Made by a program: the position numbers and the translations under genes
NCBI RefSeq assembly: GCF_900188165.1
Contig: NZ_FZOS01000022.1
Location: forward strand, 1-59,811
Length of the DNA: 59,811 nucleotides
Reading direction: 5' to 3'
From: Edaphosphingomonas laterariae
GTDB taxonomy: Bacteria > Pseudomonadota > Alphaproteobacteria > Sphingomonadales > Sphingomonadaceae
The notes under the pieces: model-generated
Seen by the model: the letters and a program-made list of their open reading frames with translations, nothing else
Databases searched by the model: none
What the model was told of the DNA's origin: nothing
Shown here: positions 1 through 9,518 of the stretch, piece by piece
Layout of the letters: the number at the start of each line of letters is the position of its first letter
Position numbering within the stretch: position 1 is the first letter of the stretch

Positions 1-45
1 CCTTGACGCTGCGCGCAGCCGTGACGGCGCAGAGCACAACGGTTT
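1..45. other. fold-back inversion at contig end (assembly or chimera artefact)
   Basis: Bases 1-15 are the exact reverse complement of bases 46-60. The reverse complement of 1-45 reads as an in-frame PNPase stretch ([14 protein letters not shown]) that joins naturally to the codons after base 60. The contig therefore starts with an inverted copy of the pnp sequence that should lie upstream. This is seen directly in the sequence. That it is a library or assembly chimera, not biology, is inferred from its position at the very end. Confidence 0.8.
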
Positions 46-2203
46 CGCGCAGCGTCAAGGAAGGGCAGGATTTCTTCCCGCTCACCGTCCATTATCAGGA
101 GAAGTATTTCTCGTCGGGTCGCATCCCCGGCGGCTTCTTCAAGCGTGAACGCGGCGCGACCGAGAAGGAGACGCTCGTCTCCCGCCTGATCGACCGCCCG
201 ATCCGCCCGCTGTTCCCGGAAGGCTTCTACAACGAAGTCAACGTCATCGCCCAGGTGCTGAGCTATGATGGCGAGAACGAGCCCGACATTCTGGCGATGG
301 TCGCCGCGTCGGCCGCGCTCACGCTCTCCGGCGTGCCCTTCATGGGCCCGATCGGCGCTGCCCGCGTCGGTTACAAGGATGGCGAATATATCCTGAACCC
401 GACCGACGCGCAGGTTGCCGAAGGCGATCTCGATCTCGTCGTCGCCGGCACCCATGACGCCGTGATGATGGTCGAATCCGAAGCCAAGGAGCTTTCGGAA
501 GACGTCATGCTCGGCGCCGTGATGTTCGGCCATCGGGAGATGCAGAAGGTGATCGACGCGATCATCGACCTCGCCGAGGAAGCCGCCAAGGATCCGTGGG
601 AACTGGCTGCCCAGCCCGATACCAGCGCGATGAAGACGAAGCTGAAGAAGCTCGTCGGCAAGGACATCACCGCCGCCTACAAGCTGACCAACAAGTCGGC
701 CCGCTCGAACGCGCTCAACGAGTCGCGTGCCAAGGCCAAGGCGGCGTTCGCCGATGCGGCCCCGCACGACCAGATGGTCGCCAACAAGCTCGTCAAGAAG
801 CTCGAGGCGGAAATCGTCCGCACCGCGATCCTCAAGGACGGCCGCCGCATCGACGGCCGCGACACGAAGACCGTCCGCCCGATCGTGGCGGAAGCGCACT
901 TCCTGCCGCGCGCCCATGGTTCGGCGCTGTTCACCCGCGGTGAAACCCAGTCGATCTCGACCTGCACCCTTGGCACCAAGGATGCGGAGCAGATGATCGA
1001 TGGCCTGAACGGGCTGCGCTACGAGCATTTCATGCTCCACTACAACTTCCCGCCTTATTCGGTGGGCGAAGTGGGCCGCTTCGGCGCGCCGGGCCGTCGC
1101 GAAGTCGGCCATGGCAAGCTGGCGTGGCGCGCGCTGCACGGCGTGCTGCCGACGAAGGAGGAATTCCCCTACACGATCCGTCTCACCTCGGACATCACCG
1201 AGTCGAACGGTTCGTCGTCGATGGCCACCGTCTGCGGCGGCTCGCTGGCGCTGATGGATGCCGGCGTGCCGATCAAGCGTCCGGTTTCGGGCATCGCCAT
1301 GGGCCTGATCCTCGAAGGCAAGGACTTCGCCGTCCTGTCCACATCCTGGGTGACGAAGATCATCTGGGCGACATGGACTTCAAGGTGGCCGGCACGTCCG
1401 AAGGCATCACCAGCCTGCAGATGGACATCAAGATCGCCGGTATCACCGAGGAGATCATGAAGGTCGCGCTGCACCAGGCGAACGACGGCCGCGCGCACAT
1501 CCTGGGCGAAATGGCGAAGGCGCTGGATCACACCCGCACCGAGCTGTCGGCCCACGCGCCGCGCATCGAGACGATGACCGTGCCCAAGGAGAAGATCCGC
1601 GACGTCATCGGCACCGGCGGCAAGGTGATCCGCGAGATCGTCGCCCAGACCGGTGCGAAGGTGGACATCGAAGACGACGGCACCGTCAAGATCAGCTCGT
1701 CCGACCTCGACAAGATCGAGGCCGCGAAGAACTGGATCATCGGCATCGTCGCCGAGGCCGAAGTCGGCAAGATCTACACCGGCAAGGTCGTCAACCTCGT
1801 CGATTTCGGTGCATTCGTGAATTTCATGGGCGGCAAGGACGGTCTCGTCCACGTCTCCGAAATCAAGAATGAGCGCGTCGCCAAGGTCTCCGACGTCCTG
1901 TCCGAAGGGCAGGAAGTGAAGGTCAAGGTGCTGGAAGTCGATCAGCGCGGCAAGGTTCGCCTGTCGATGCGCGTCGTCGATCAGGAAACCGGCGCCGAGC
2001 TGGAAGACACGCGGCCCGCGCGCGAACCGCGCGAAGGCGGCGATCGTCCGCGCGGCGACCGTGGCGACCGTCGTCGCGACGGCGGCGATCGCGGCCCGCG
2101 CCGCGACCGTGGCGACCGTGGTGATCGCGGCCCGCGTCGCGACCGCGACGAAGGCCCGGCGCCCGAATTCGCGCCGGCTTTCCTGAAGCGCGACGACGAC
2201 TGA
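46..2203 (+). CDS. pnp: polyribonucleotide nucleotidyltransferase (PNPase), 5' partial, one frameshift
   Basis: PNPase is a trimeric phosphorolytic 3'-5' exoribonuclease and a degradosome component. The frame opening at base 3 carries the first RNase PH-like core ([35 protein letters not shown]), the helical linker and the second core up to [15 protein letters not shown]-like sequence. It then loses sense after base 1340. The next frame resumes at once with [17 protein letters not shown], followed by a KH domain ([12 protein letters not shown]), an S1 domain ([15 protein letters not shown]) and an Arg-Gly-Asp-rich tail. One missing G after base 1340 (TCC-GAC to TCC-AC) explains the break. The N-terminus is outside the window, and bases 1-45 are inverted. 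Because the protein is conserved on both sides of the break, a sequence error is more likely than a real null allele. Confidence 0.93.
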
Positions 2204-2228
2204 TCGTCCGTACGGATCGCAGATAAGG

Positions 2229-2260
2229 AAAAGGGGGCCGATTGGCCCCCTTTTCTGTTT
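2229..2260 (+). terminator. rho-independent terminator of pnp
   Basis: An 11-bp stem (AAAAGGGGGCC / GGCCCCCTTTT) with a short GATT loop runs into TTTTCTGTTTT, 25 bases after the pnp stop codon. It fits an intrinsic terminator on the plus strand. The A-rich left arm could also act weakly in the opposite direction, towards the end of the convergent lipoprotein gene. Confidence 0.9.
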
Positions 2261-2313
2261 TCGGCTTTTGAAACGGGGCGGCGGCCGACTGCGCGGCCGC
2301 CACAGGCCGCCTG

Positions 2314-2583
2314 TCACATGCCGTTGATGGCCTGGGCGTTCACGTCCGCGGCATCGATGGCGTCGGCGCGATTCTCGCCTTCCTGGCGCACCGCGTCGGC
2401 CTGATCCTCGATCGCGTCGGCCTGCACCTCGTTGGTGGTGTTGTCGGCAATCGCGTCGAGCTGATCGGCCTGGTTGTCATAGGCCTGCTCGACATTCTCG
2501 GCCAACGCGTCATCGCCCTGGCCGCCGCAGGCGGCGAGCGCCGCGAAGGCGGCGATGGCGGTGAACTTGATGATCCGGTTCAT
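2314..2583 (-). CDS. small Ala/Asp-rich lipoprotein, function unknown
   Basis: The 89-residue product begins with a lipoprotein signal peptide (MNRIIKFTAIAAFAALAAC) in which LAAC is the lipobox and Cys19 the predicted acylated residue. The mature part is acidic and built of repeating short segments (NQADQLDAIADN, QADAIEDQADAV, NRADAIDAAD) that suggest an amphipathic helix or coiled coil. Short periplasmic lipoproteins of this kind are common next to housekeeping genes in sphingomonads and have no assigned role. It converges on pnp and is transcribed away from ssrA. No strong Shine-Dalgarno sequence is visible upstream of the start. The reading frame is well supported by the signal peptide; the function is not inferred. 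Confidence 0.8.
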   Translation of the reverse strand: MNRIIKFTAIAAFAALAACGGQGDDALAENVEQAYDNQADQLDAIADNTTNEVQADAIEDQADAVRQEGENRADAIDAADVNAQAINGM

Positions 2584-2757
2584 GTATAACCCCTGCTCTG
2601 TCTCGGGAGCGACCGCGGACGGAGCCCTGCGGTCGAGGGGTTGTAAGCGATGAAAACCCCTGCGGTTCCCGAAATCGCGACGAAGCGAGGCAAAATGCCC
2701 GACGAAATGGTTCTATCGCTCCCGAAAAGACACGTTAACCATATGTGATTGCTTGGA

Positions 2758-3112
2758 AAGTGGGGGGCTTCTGTTGCCCGGTGCCCCCCGGACCGCTGGA
2801 TTCCGCTTCTGTTGCCCGGTGCGGACCGGACCGCGCTATTGTCGATCGTAACGTCGTCCGTGAGGACTCAGTTACGCCGCAAGAGCGAGCGCCTCGTTGT
2901 CGTTGGCACTTGTAGGTTTGAACGGTTTTACGGCGCATTCAGGCCGGGCAAAAACATCGTCTTTGAATACACGTCGATCCTAGTTCGGCCCCGTCAGGAG
3001 CCCCGATGCCGTTGCCGGCGCCGGGATTTCTGGTGGAGCCGCCGGGTACCGCCCCCGGGTCCGCTGCATCTATTACACGACATCATTTATCGCCATATCC
3101 GGGCAAGCCCGG
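2758..3112 (-). ncRNA. ssrA: circularly permuted (two-piece) tmRNA
   Basis: On the minus strand, bases 2907-2872 encode ANDNEALALAA followed by TAA, a typical alphaproteobacterial trans-translation tag. The coding RNA begins near 2992 with GGGGCCGAACTAGGATCGAC, and its first seven bases pair with CGGCTCC of the acceptor RNA, which ends in ACCA at 3031. The acceptor RNA lies 5' of the coding RNA, so the gene is permuted, and bases 2993-3030 are the intervening segment removed during maturation. The T-arm is CCGGG-GGCGGTA-CCCGG. A hairpin at 3099-3112 marks the likely 5' part. Two copies of GCACCGGGCAACAGAAGC near the 3' end look like pseudoknot arms, the last closing as GGGGGGC/GCCCCCC at 2762-2789. 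With SmpB, this RNA rescues stalled ribosomes. The outer ends are approximate. Confidence 0.93.
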
Positions 3113-3156
3113 CACGGATGCATATAGTGCGGTCGGAAGCGATTGAGAAGGCCCGG

Positions 3157-3585
3157 TCAGTCGATCGGGCGCTTCTTCAGTTCGTCGCGGATTTCGCGCA
3201 GCAGCACCACATCGGCCGGATCGGCCGCATCCTCGGCGCGGTGGAAGGCCTTGTTGGCGGCGCGCACCAGCAGGAAAATCACGAAGGCGACGATCAGAAA
3301 ATTCACCGCGACGGTGATGAACTGGCCGTAACCGAGCAGCGGCACCCCCGCCGCCTTCAGATCGGCATAGCTGGCCAGCGATCCTTTGAAATCGGCGGGC
3401 GGATCACCCAGCATGATGAAATAATTGGCGAAATCCAGTCCGCCAAAGAGCTTGCCGATCACTGGCATGATCAGGTCGTCGGTCAGCGAACTGACGATCT
3501 TGCCGAACGCCGCGCCGATGATCACCGCGACGGCAAGGTCGAGCACATTGCCTCGGTTGATGAAGGCCTTGAATTCATTCAGCAT
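3157..3585 (-). CDS. mscL: large-conductance mechanosensitive channel MscL
   Basis: The product is a 142-residue inner-membrane pentameric channel that opens under hypo-osmotic stress. The start at 3585 ([12 protein letters not shown]) matches the family N-terminus and has an AGGGAGA Shine-Dalgarno sequence five bases upstream; an 18-codon in-frame upstream extension lacks both. TM1 spans roughly residues 14-38 ([18 protein letters not shown]), TM2 roughly 86-107 ([19 protein letters not shown]), and a charged C-terminal helix ends in [10 protein letters not shown]. The periplasmic loop is of ordinary length. It lies just downstream of ssrA's 5' end on the same strand and is divergent from the Nudix gene. 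No dedicated regulatory site is visible. Confidence 0.97.
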   Translation of the reverse strand: MLNEFKAFINRGNVLDLAVAVIIGAAFGKIVSSLTDDLIMPVIGKLFGGLDFANYFIMLGDPPADFKGSLASYADLKAAGVPLLGYGQFITVAVNFLIVAFVIFLLVRAANKAFHRAEDAADPADVVLLREIRDELKKRPID

Positions 3586-3684
3586 GCTGGTCTCCCTGCT
3601 TGGTGACGCCACTTTCCCGCCTTGGCCGGTGGAGATCAAGGCTTGCGATTGCGGCGCCGTTCAAGCTCGCCTAACGCGGCGGGC

Positions 3685-4215
3685 ATGAAGGATGATCCAA
3701 TCGAAATCATGTGGCGCGGCCGCTATATCGAGGCGCGGCGCAGCGGCACCTGGGAATTTGTCGGCCGCGCGCGCGGTATCGGCGCGGCGGTGATTCTGGC
3801 GGTCGATGACGGCCATGTCCTGCTGGTCGAACAATATCGCACCGCGCTCGGGGCGAATTGCCTTGAATTGCCGGCGGGCCTTGTCGGCGACGAACAGGCG
3901 GGCGAGGCGATCGAGATCGCGGCTGCGCGCGAGCTGGAGGAGGAAACCGGCTATCGCGCGGCACGCATCGAAAATGCCGGGAATTTCGCCTCGTCGCCGG
4001 GCATGGTTTCCGAAACCTTCACCCTGATGGTCGCGCATGATCTGGTGAAAACCGGCGAAGGCGGCGGCGTCGATGGCGAGAATATCACCGTTCACCGCGT
4101 CCCGCTGGCCGGAATCGCCGATTTCATCGCCGCCCGGCGGCGCGATGGGCTGATGATGGATGCCAAGCTGCTGCTGCTGCTGGGGGCCGGCCTGATCGGA
4201 TCAACCTCGGCATAA
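3685..4215 (+). CDS. Nudix hydrolase, ADP-ribose pyrophosphatase-like
   Basis: The 176-residue protein has a complete Nudix box (G-X5-E-X7-REUXEEXGU) at about residues 68-90, with Gly68, Glu74 and the metal-binding run RELEEETGY. The preceding segment VEQYRTALGANCLELPAGL and the later SSPGMVSETFTLMVA resemble NudF-type ADP-ribose or ADP-sugar pyrophosphatases, which cleave ADP-ribose to AMP and ribose 5-phosphate with Mg2+. The start at 3685 (MKDDP) is preferred because the 21-residue upstream extension is Arg/Ser-rich and unlike the family. No clear ribosome binding site supports either start. It lies 62 bases upstream of rpe and may share a transcript with it. The substrate is inferred only from family resemblance. 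Confidence 0.88.
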   Translation: MKDDPIEIMWRGRYIEARRSGTWEFVGRARGIGAAVILAVDDGHVLLVEQYRTALGANCLELPAGLVGDEQAGEAIEIAAARELEEETGYRAARIENAGNFASSPGMVSETFTLMVAHDLVKTGEGGGVDGENITVHRVPLAGIADFIAARRRDGLMMDAKLLLLLGAGLIGSTSA

Positions 4216-4277
4216 GGGCGATGAGCGGCCGCAAGGCCGCTTGCCCCGGCCGCCCGGGGTGATAAAGCGGATATGTA

Positions 4278-4940
4278 ATGACTGCACCTATCCGCATCGC
4301 CCCGTCCATCCTCTCGGCCGACTTTGCCAAGCTCGGTGAAGAGGTTCGCGCCATCGACGCCGCCGGCGCCGACTGGATCCACGTCGACGTGATGGACGGC
4401 CATTTCGTGCCCAACATCACCATCGGCCCGGCCGTGGTGAAGGCGCTTCGCCCGCATTCGGCCAAGCCGTTCGACGTGCATCTGATGATCTCGCCGGTCG
4501 ACGCCTATCTGGAGGCGTTCGCCGAAGCCGGGGCGGACATCATCACCGTCCATCCCGAAGCGGGGCCGCACACCCACCGTACGGTCCAGCGGATCAAGGC
4601 GCTGGGCAAGAAGGCCGGCATCTCGCTGAATCCGGCCACGCCCGCCAAGATGCTCGATTATCTGCTCGAGGAAATCGATCTCGTGCTGGTGATGAGCGTC
4701 AATCCGGGCTTCGGCGGCCAGAGCTTCATTTCCAGCCAGCTCCGCAAGATCGAGGCGATCCGCAAGTCGATCGACAAGCTGGGCAAGCCGATCGACCTGG
4801 AAGTCGATGGCGGCATCGATGTCGGCACGATCCGCAGTGCGCGCGATGCCGGGGCCGATGTGTTCGTGGCCGGCACCGCCACCTTCCGGGGCGGGCCTTC
4901 GGCCTATGCCGCCAACATCGCGGCGCTGAAGGCGGCGTGA
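4278..4940 (+). CDS. rpe: ribulose-phosphate 3-epimerase
   Basis: This cytoplasmic TIM-barrel enzyme interconverts ribulose 5-phosphate and xylulose 5-phosphate in the pentose phosphate pathway. Family signatures are present in order: [13 protein letters not shown] near the N-terminus, the metal/catalytic segment [15 protein letters not shown] (about residues 36-50), [15 protein letters not shown], and VDGGI with the second catalytic Asp. The 220-residue length is typical. The 3' end overlaps the heparinase-like gene by four bases (GTGA), so the two are probably translationally coupled. The start ATG at 4278 gives the expected N-terminus. Confidence 0.97.
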   Translation: MTAPIRIAPSILSADFAKLGEEVRAIDAAGADWIHVDVMDGHFVPNITIGPAVVKALRPHSAKPFDVHLMISPVDAYLEAFAEAGADIITVHPEAGPHTHRTVQRIKALGKKAGISLNPATPAKMLDYLLEEIDLVLVMSVNPGFGGQSFISSQLRKIEAIRKSIDKLGKPIDLEVDGGIDVGTIRSARDAGADVFVAGTATFRGGPSAYAANIAALKAA

Positions 4941-6682
4941 GCAGGGCTGGCCCGGTCGATCCGCCCGCGATCGACGGGCAGGACGGGATCGAACCCGGCA
5001 AGCGGCTGATTCGTGTCGCGGGCGATCAGGGATTGTCCTTGGCCGAACGTCTCGCCAACCGCCTTCACAAGCTTGCCTGGCGCACGCCATTGCATGCGCT
5101 GCGGCTGCGCGGGCGTTACCCGCTGAAATTGCTGGCGGTGCCGGCGGATCCGATTGCGGGCGATGCCGTGCGCGGGCAGGCCATCCTCGGCGGCCGGATC
5201 GAATATGGGGGCGAGGTCGTCGATCTCGCCCAGCTCGATTTTTCCGCGCTCGGCGTGTCGGCGGAATGCGCCGATCATGTCCACAGCTTCGCCTGGCTGC
5301 GCGATCTGGCGGCGGCGGCCCCGCGCGAACGCGGCGCGCCGATTGCCGAACAGGTGCTCAAGCAGTGGATCGCGGCCTTCGGCAACCATGTTGCCGAACC
5401 GGCATGGCGCGCCGATCTGTGGGGCCGGCGCATCCTCTATTGGGCGGCTTATGCCCCCTTCATCCTGTCCAGCGGCGATCTCGTCTATCGTTCGGCGGTG
5501 CTCAACGGGCTGGCGCGCGGCGCTCGCCATCTTGATCGCGGCGCGGACAAGGCGCCGCAGGGGCTGCCCCGGATCGCCGCCTGGTGCGGCGTCGTGGCGG
5601 CCGGCCTGCTGGTGCCCGGGGGCGACCAGCGGCTCGCCCATGGCGAAGCGGGGCTCGCCCGCGCGCTGGCGCAGGCGCTCTATGCCGATGGCGGGCTGGC
5701 CAATCGTTCGGCGGTGGCGCAGCTTGAACTGGTCGAACTGCTGTCGCAGCTCCGCAGCATCTATCTCGCCCGTCGGCGTGATCCTTCGCCGCTGATCGAG
5801 GATGCGCTGGCGCGCGCGGTGCCAGCACTGCTCGGCGTCATCATGGGCGATGGCGGCCTGTCGAGCTGGCAGGGCGGCACGCCGGTTTCGGCCGAACGGA
5901 TCCAGGCCGCGATCGAGGCCTCCACCGTACGCGCCCGGCCGCTCCGCCAGGCGCGCGACTGGGGCTATCAACGCTTGTCCTGCGGGCAGACCGTGGTCGT
6001 CGTCGATGCCGCGCCGCCGCCGGTTTCGCGCGTGGCGCAGGGCGGTTGCGCGTCGACGCTGGCGTTCGAGCTGTCCGATGGGCCGCAGCGGCTTGTCGTC
6101 AATTGCGGCGGTACGCGCGGCGGCCTGCGCCTGCCGCCATCGCTGACCGAGGCGCTGCGTTCGACCGCCGCGCATTCGACATTGGTGATCGCCGACAGCA
6201 ACTCGACCGCGATCCATGCCGATGGCTCGCTGGGGCGCGGCGTCGGTGAGGTGGAACTGGACCGGCAGGAAAGCGATGCGGGTAGCCGGGTCGAAGCCAG
6301 CCATGACGGCTATGTCCGCCGCTTCGGCTTCGTCCACCAGCGCCAGCTGGCGCTTGCCGCCGATGGCCGCGAGCTGCGTGGCGAGGATGTGCTGTTGCCG
6401 GCCGGGCGCCGGCGACGTGGCGGCGGCACCGGCTTTGCCGTCCGCTTCCATCTGGCGCCGGGCGTCGAAGTGACGCCCACGGCCGACGGGCTCGGCGCGC
6501 TGCTGCGGCTGGGCGATGGCCGGGCCTGGCAGTTCCGCTGCCGTGGCGGCACGCTGACGGCCGAGGAAAGCCTGTGGATCGACCCGGCGGGCCATCCGCG
6601 CGAGGCCGTTCAGCTGGTCGTCGAAGGGCAGGCGGCCAGTGGCGGATCGACGGTCAGCTGGCTGTTCAAGCGGGCAAGCTGA
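4937..6682 (+). CDS. heparinase II/III family protein
   Basis: The 581-residue protein resembles heparinase II/III-like polysaccharide lyases. It has an N-terminal alpha-helical toroid (for example [20 protein letters not shown] and [25 protein letters not shown]) and a C-terminal beta-sandwich rich in the family's features ([43 protein letters not shown]). In alphaproteobacteria a copy beside rpe and purH is common and is thought to act on an uncharacterised polymer, possibly cell-envelope glycan. Translation probably starts at a GTG that overlaps the rpe stop codon. No signal peptide is seen at this start, so export is unclear. The substrate is unknown. Confidence 0.87.
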   Translation: MSRAGPVDPPAIDGQDGIEPGKRLIRVAGDQGLSLAERLANRLHKLAWRTPLHALRLRGRYPLKLLAVPADPIAGDAVRGQAILGGRIEYGGEVVDLAQLDFSALGVSAECADHVHSFAWLRDLAAAAPRERGAPIAEQVLKQWIAAFGNHVAEPAWRADLWGRRILYWAAYAPFILSSGDLVYRSAVLNGLARGARHLDRGADKAPQGLPRIAAWCGVVAAGLLVPGGDQRLAHGEAGLARALAQALYADGGLANRSAVAQLELVELLSQLRSIYLARRRDPSPLIEDALARAVPALLGVIMGDGGLSSWQGGTPVSAERIQAAIEASTVRARPLRQARDWGYQRLSCGQTVVVVDAAPPPVSRVAQGGCASTLAFELSDGPQRLVVNCGGTRGGLRLPPSLTEALRSTAAHSTLVIADSNSTAIHADGSLGRGVGEVELDRQESDAGSRVEASHDGYVRRFGFVHQRQLALAADGRELRGEDVLLPAGRRRRGGGTGFAVRFHLAPGVEVTPTADGLGALLRLGDGRAWQFRCRGGTLTAEESLWIDPAGHPREAVQLVVEGQAASGGSTVSWLFKRAS

Positions 6683-6800
6683 TCGCCGCCTGAGCGCCAG
6701 CCCGATCGGCTGCGCGGGTGCGTGCAAGACTCCGGTGGAAAAACGGCGCCCTTTGCCCTAACGGGTGCGCCAAAATCCCCCATCAGGACTCGTGCTTCCC

Positions 6801-8390
6801 ATGACCGACGTGAAGATCACCCGCGCCCTCCTTTCGGTGTCGGACAAGACTGGCCTTGCCGATCTCGGCCGCGCGCTCGCCCGCCATGGCGTCGAACTGG
6901 TTTCGACGGGCGGCACCGCCAAGGCGCTGCGCGACGAAGGGCTGGAGGTGCGTGACATCTCCGATCTCACCGGCTTCCCGGAAATGATGGATGGCCGCGT
7001 CAAGACGCTGCACCCCAAGGTCCATGGCGGCCTGCTCGCGGTGCGCGACGATGCGGCGCACATGGCGGCCGCCGCCGAACATGCGATCGGCATGATCGAT
7101 CTCGTGATCGTCAACCTCTACCCCTTCGCGCAGACCGTGGCGAAGGGCGCGGACCGCGACGAGGTGATCGAGAATATCGACATTGGCGGCCCGTCGATGG
7201 TGCGTTCGGCCGCGAAGAATCACGCCTTCGTCGCCATCGTCACCGATCCGGCCGATTATGGCGCGCTGATCGCCGAGATGGACGAAAAGGCCGGCGCCAC
7301 GACGCTTGGCCTGCGCCGTCGCCTCGCTGCGACCGCCTTTGCCGCGACGGCGGCTTATGACGCGACGATCTCCTCCTGGTTCGCCTTCGCCGACCAGCAG
7401 GAAAGCTTCCCCACCGCGCTGTCGGTGCCGCTCAAGAAGGGCGCGGAACTGCGCTATGGCGAAAACCCGCACCAGTCGGCCGCGCTCTATCTGCCGACCG
7501 GCCCGTCCGCGCGCGGCATCGCCCAGGCCGAACAGGTGCAGGGCAAGGAACTGAGCTACAACAATTATAACGATGCCGACGCCGCGCTCGAACTGGTCAG
7601 CGAATTCCGCGATGGCCCGCCGACCGTCGTCATCGTCAAGCATGCCAACCCCTGCGGCGTCGCATCGGCCGACACGCTGATCCAGGCCTATGAAGCCGCG
7701 CTCGCCTGCGACAGCGTTTCGGCCTTCGGCGGTATCATAGCGGTCAACCGTCCGCTCGACGGGCCGACCGCCGAAGCGATCTCCGGCATCTTCACCGAAG
7801 TCGTCGCCGCGCCGGCGGCGGACGAAGCCGCGCGCGCCGTGTTCGCCAAGAAGAAGAATCTGCGCCTGCTGATCACCGGCGATTTGCCCGATCCGGCGCG
7901 CCCCGGCCTGATGATGAAGTCGATCGCGGGCGGCATGCTCGTCCAGTCGCGCGACAATGGCCGCGTCACCCGCGATATGCTGAAGGTCGTGACCCAGCGT
8001 CAGCCCACGCCGCAGGAACTGGAAGACTGCCTGTTCGCGTGGACGGTGGCCAAGCACGTCAAGTCGAACGCGATCGTCTATGCCAAGGGCGGTTCCACCG
8101 CCGGTGTCGGCGCGGGCCAGATGAACCGGCTCGAATCCGCGCGCATCGCGGCGTGGAAGGCCAAGGATGCGGCGGATAAGGCCGGCTGGGCCGAACCGCG
8201 CACGATCGGCTCGGCGGTCGCCTCCGACGCTTTCTTCCCCTTCGCCGATGGCCTGCTGGCCGCCGTGGAAGCGGGCGCGACGGCGGTGATCCAGCCGGGC
8301 GGCTCGATCCGCGATGCCGAAGTGATCGCGGCCGCCGACGAAGCGGGCCTGGCCATGGTGTTCACCGGGATGCGCCACTTCCGCCATTGA
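6801..8390 (+). CDS. purH: bifunctional AICAR transformylase / IMP cyclohydrolase
   Basis: PurH performs the last two steps of purine synthesis: formylation of AICAR with 10-formyl-THF, then ring closure to IMP. The N-terminal MGS-like cyclohydrolase domain is shown by [46 protein letters not shown] and VIVNLYPF. The C-terminal transformylase domain carries [21 protein letters not shown] (catalytic Lys-His), [12 protein letters not shown] and [13 protein letters not shown], and ends in FTGMRHFRH. The start at 6801 ([18 protein letters not shown]) gives 529 residues, the normal size; a 12-codon upstream extension is not conserved-looking. It stands alone between the heparinase-like gene and a signalling gene. 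Confidence 0.98.
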   Translation: MTDVKITRALLSVSDKTGLADLGRALARHGVELVSTGGTAKALRDEGLEVRDISDLTGFPEMMDGRVKTLHPKVHGGLLAVRDDAAHMAAAAEHAIGMIDLVIVNLYPFAQTVAKGADRDEVIENIDIGGPSMVRSAAKNHAFVAIVTDPADYGALIAEMDEKAGATTLGLRRRLAATAFAATAAYDATISSWFAFADQQESFPTALSVPLKKGAELRYGENPHQSAALYLPTGPSARGIAQAEQVQGKELSYNNYNDADAALELVSEFRDGPPTVVIVKHANPCGVASADTLIQAYEAALACDSVSAFGGIIAVNRPLDGPTAEAISGIFTEVVAAPAADEAARAVFAKKKNLRLLITGDLPDPARPGLMMKSIAGGMLVQSRDNGRVTRDMLKVVTQRQPTPQELEDCLFAWTVAKHVKSNAIVYAKGGSTAGVGAGQMNRLESARIAAWKAKDAADKAGWAEPRTIGSAVASDAFFPFADGLLAAVEAGATAVIQPGGSIRDAEVIAAADEAGLAMVFTGMRHFRH

Positions 8391-8468
8391 TGTTGGCGCG
8401 CTGGCCGTTACCCTGAAAGGCGCGGCGGTGGGGCAGCGGGCCTGCCTCTCCGCCCGCGGGGGACGAAT

Positions 8469-9518
8469 GTGGGTCGGAACTGGATTGAACATTGGCGGGC
8501 CACCATGCCGGGGCTGCGCGCGTTCGATGGCTGGGCCGGCCTGTCGGCCCGGTTGGCGGGGCGGCATCTGGTTCGCCAGCCCGGGGTGGCGGCGGGCGCC
8601 GCGCTGCTCGATCGCGCGACGGCGGATGCCGGCATCGGCGCGTGGGAATGCGATCTTTCCGATCAGGCGCTGAGCTGGACGAGCGGCGTGTTCGATCTGT
8701 TCGGCCTGCCGCGCGGATCGCGGATCGACCGGCGCGACATCGTCGAGATGTATAGCGACGATTCGCGCGAGGCGATGGAATGGCTGCGTGCCGATGCCGT
8801 CGCGCGCGGCCGGGGCTTCACCCTCGACGCGCAGATCTGCCGGCCCGATGGCCAGCGCCGCTGGATGCGGCTGACAACGGCGGTGCAAAACCAGGGCGGC
8901 CGGGCGCGGCGTATCTATGGGCTGAAGCGCGACATCACCGAAAGCCGGGCGGAATGGGATAAGCTTCGCCGCGCCGTCGATCATGATCCCGAAACCGGGC
9001 TGGCCAGCCGATCCTGCTTCGAACGCCGTTTTCTGGATCGGCCGGCCACCGGCGTCGAACTATGGCCGCTCGGCGCGCTCGTGCTGATCGCGGTCGATGG
9101 CGTCGGCCGCGTCTTCGATGGGCCGGGTGCCGCCGCCGGTGCCGCCTGCCTCGACGCGCTGGCGAACCGGCTTGTGGCGGGCTTCCCCGATGCGCTGCTG
9201 ATCGCACGTGTCGATGACGAGCATTTCGCCGTCCTCACCCACGCCCATCGCGCGTCCGGTGACTTCGAGTCGCAGGTGGCGGCCGCGCTCGCCCAGCTGG
9301 CCGCGCCGATCTACTGGAGCGGCCGGGCGCTGGCATTGCGGCCGCGCGCCGCGATCGCGGCGGCGGAAAATGGCTTCGCTTATGAAGCGCCGGCGATGCT
9401 GGCGGATGCCGAACGCGCGCTGGCCAGGGCGGGGCAGAACGGGCTGGCCGCAGTGCAGGTGGCGCCTGGCCGCCCCGTCTGGCCGGTGGCTACGCCTCCA
9501 GCACGGCGTCGAGGCTGA
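8469..9518 (+). CDS. PAS domain protein with degenerate GGDEF domain
   Basis: The 349-residue protein has a PAS-like domain at about residues 45-160 (WECDLSDQALSWTSGVFDLFGLPRGS, ending in the PAC-type GLKRDITES), followed by a GGDEF-like domain (DPETGLASRSCFERRF, then the signature region near residue 250). The catalytic GG(D/E)EF is replaced by DDEHF, so diguanylate cyclase activity is unlikely. It may instead bind a ligand or GTP, or act as a scaffold. The start is GTG at 8469; an ATG 36 bases later is an alternative. Its 3' end overlaps the convergent OsmC-like gene by 29 bases. No transmembrane segment is seen, so it is probably cytoplasmic. Confidence 0.8.
   Translation: MGRNWIEHWRATMPGLRAFDGWAGLSARLAGRHLVRQPGVAAGAALLDRATADAGIGAWECDLSDQALSWTSGVFDLFGLPRGSRIDRRDIVEMYSDDSREAMEWLRADAVARGRGFTLDAQICRPDGQRRWMRLTTAVQNQGGRARRIYGLKRDITESRAEWDKLRRAVDHDPETGLASRSCFERRFLDRPATGVELWPLGALVLIAVDGVGRVFDGPGAAAGAACLDALANRLVAGFPDALLIARVDDEHFAVLTHAHRASGDFESQVAAALAQLAAPIYWSGRALALRPRAAIAAAENGFAYEAPAMLADAERALARAGQNGLAAVQVAPGRPVWPVATPPARRRG

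Noticed and set aside
2762-2823. Direct repeat near 2768 and 2806 that could suggest a small CRISPR-like or mobile repeat
   Set aside because: Both copies lie in the 3' part of the tmRNA coding piece, where they form pseudoknot arms. No spacers or further copies are present, and no CRISPR array was seen anywhere in the window.
2749-3606. A 285-codon plus-strand frame over ssrA and mscL
   Set aside because: The bases belong to a permuted tmRNA and a convincing mscL on the minus strand.
4904-6727. A 607-codon minus-strand frame opposite the heparinase-like gene
   Set aside because: It is shadow coding from GC-rich third positions. The plus-strand protein has family features and coupling to rpe.
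6783-8984. A 733-codon minus-strand frame opposite purH
   Set aside because: It is antisense to a clear purH and composed mainly of Arg, Ala, Gly, Asp and His without a recognisable fold.
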